A DNA stretch of 6,365 bases from M55B157 sp964626275 (lineage in GTDB: Bacteria; Actinomycetota; Actinomycetes; S36-B12): assembly GCA_964626275.1 (NCBI GenBank), contig CAZVCZ010000095.1, positions 1 to 6,365 of the forward strand. The letters are read 5' to 3'. The position numbers were made by a program, and so were the translations under genes. Each line of letters opens with the position of its first letter. The first letter of the stretch is position 1. Positions 5,366 to 6,365 of the stretch are shown here, in pieces. The notes beneath the pieces are model-generated. The model did no database searches. It saw only the letters and a program-made list of their open reading frames with translations, and was not told the DNA's origin.

Positions 5366-6361
5366 TCAGACCCCGACGCCGTCGCGCAGGGTCAGGTGGG
5401 TCGTGATGTCCCGAGCGGCCTCCGGGCCGTAGGCATCCTCGAGACGCCTGCGCACATGCGCCGGATCGAGGCGGTACTCCTGCGTTCCCACAGTCTCGAT
5501 GACGTACGTGGCGAGCATCGACCCGAGTTGAGCACATCGCTCGTCGGACAGGCCGAAGGCAAGACCAGCGAGGAACCCTGCCCGGAAAGCATCCCCCACC
5601 CCGGTCGGATCGGACACCGCATCCTCCTGGGGACATCCAACCTCGATGACCGGGTGACCGTTCCGCTCGACCCGCGCTCCCTGATCTCCGAGCGTCGTGA
5701 TCCGGCAGTGCACTCGATCAGCGATTTCCTCTGCGCTCCAACCAGTTTTCTGTTCGGTCAGCGCAGCCTCATACTCATTCGTGAACAGGTAGGTCGCCCC
5801 GTCGATGAGTCGACGAATCTCCGGTCCGTCCATCCGAGCCAATTGCTGGGACGGGTCGGCCGCGAAGGCGTACCCCCGCTGCCGACATTCATCGGTGTGA
5901 CGCAGCATCCCCTCGGGATCATTGGGACCGATGACGACCAGATCGATGCCACCGAGGCGGTCGTGGACGGGGAGCAGTTCGATATCCCGGGCCTCGCTCA
6001 TCGCACCGGAGTAGAACGAGGCGATCTGATTCGCATCCTCATCGGTGGTGCAGACGAACCGTGCCGTCTGATGCACCTCGGACACATGGATGCTGTCGAT
6101 GTCCACGCCGTGCCGCTCCAGCCAGGAGCCGTAGTCGGCGAAGTCCGGCCCGACGGCACCGACGAGCACCGGTTGAAGCCCGAGGACTCCCATGCCGAAG
6201 GCGATGTTCGCCGCGACGCCTCCCCGCCTCACCTCGAGGGCATCGACGAGGAAGGACAGGGACACCCGATCGAGCTTGTCGGCTACCAGAGAGTCGGAGA
6301 ACCGACCCGGGAAGGTCATGAGGTGGTCGGTGGCGATGGAACCGGTGACGACGACATTCAC
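5366..6361 (-). CDS. adoK: Adenosine kinase, PfkB family (AdoK type)
   Basis: A 331-residue ribokinase/PfkB-fold kinase predicted to phosphorylate adenosine to AMP with ATP in purine salvage. It resembles Mycobacterium tuberculosis AdoK (Rv2202c) along its whole length, with nearly gap-free residue numbering. It shares the N-terminal VTGSIATDHLM segment (5-15), GGVA-N (47-52), the ADPSQQLAR segment (168-176) and the C-terminal PfkB signature DPTGVGDAF (251-259). The catalytic base is D257 and the anion hole is formed by the preceding glycines. Positions reported to contact adenosine in the mycobacterial enzyme are kept: S8, D12, F37, F102, F116, Q172 and Q173. These points favour adenosine over a sugar, although automatic annotation often says carbohydrate or ribokinase. 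The GTG start (6361-6359) matches the start of the mycobacterial protein. Only 4 nt lie upstream in the window, so its ribosome binding site and promoter are not visible. It is probably the first visible gene of an adoK-aat unit. Confidence 0.93.
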   Translation of the reverse strand: MNVVVTGSIATDHLMTFPGRFSDSLVADKLDRVSLSFLVDALEVRRGGVAANIAFGMGVLGLQPVLVGAVGPDFADYGSWLERHGVDIDSIHVSEVHQTARFVCTTDEDANQIASFYSGAMSEARDIELLPVHDRLGGIDLVVIGPNDPEGMLRHTDECRQRGYAFAADPSQQLARMDGPEIRRLIDGATYLFTNEYEAALTEQKTGWSAEEIADRVHCRITTLGDQGARVERNGHPVIEVGCPQEDAVSDPTGVGDAFRAGFLAGLAFGLSDERCAQLGSMLATYVIETVGTQEYRLDPAHVRRRLEDAYGPEAARDITTHLTLRDGVGV

Positions 6362-6365
6362 CCGC

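Overview
The window is GC-rich, tightly packed DNA with frequent GTG starts and one TTG start. Its cytochrome oxidase genes are of the actinobacterial type: subunit IV is CtaF, CtaC is a lipoprotein with a fused two-helix anchor, and CtaD carries the long C-terminal tail typical of Actinobacteria. An adenosine-kinase-type PfkB protein closely resembling mycobacterial AdoK points the same way. A member of the Actinomycetota is very likely. A relative of the Propionibacteriales is only a guess.

Layout on the minus strand, in order of transcription on that strand: adoK (5366-6361), then aat 21 nt behind it (4640-5344). Across a convergent 25-nt gap lies the only plus-strand gene, a class V aminotransferase/cysteine-desulfurase-like protein (3439-4614). 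A divergent intergenic region follows, interrupted by ten Ns (3324-3333). Then comes the minus-strand oxidase operon ctaC (2467-3291), ctaD (680-2470) and ctaF (288-683), with two 4-nt GTGA overlaps. After an 88-nt spacer begins a small membrane protein that runs off the left edge (1-199). No tRNA, rRNA, CRISPR array, insertion sequence or long repeat was seen, and no stretch over 300 bases lacks a gene.

The operon encodes subunits II, I and IV of the aa3-type oxidase, which takes electrons from the cytochrome bcc complex. Subunit III (ctaE) is not in the window. All CuA, heme a, heme a3/CuB and proton-channel residues that I could check are present, so the oxidase should be functional. AdoK and Aat are a nucleoside salvage kinase and an N-degron aminoacyl transferase.

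The most unusual object is the plus-strand desulfurase-like protein. Its open reading frame is intact, and it keeps the loop cysteine and several cofactor-pocket residues. However, the lysine that should hold PLP as a Schiff base is a serine, the histidine before it is an isoleucine, and the usual pocket glutamine is a methionine. The protein has only one lysine in 391 residues (K11, in the N-terminal tail). It therefore looks like a maintained pseudoenzyme, or an enzyme with changed chemistry, encoded back to back with the CuA subunit gene.
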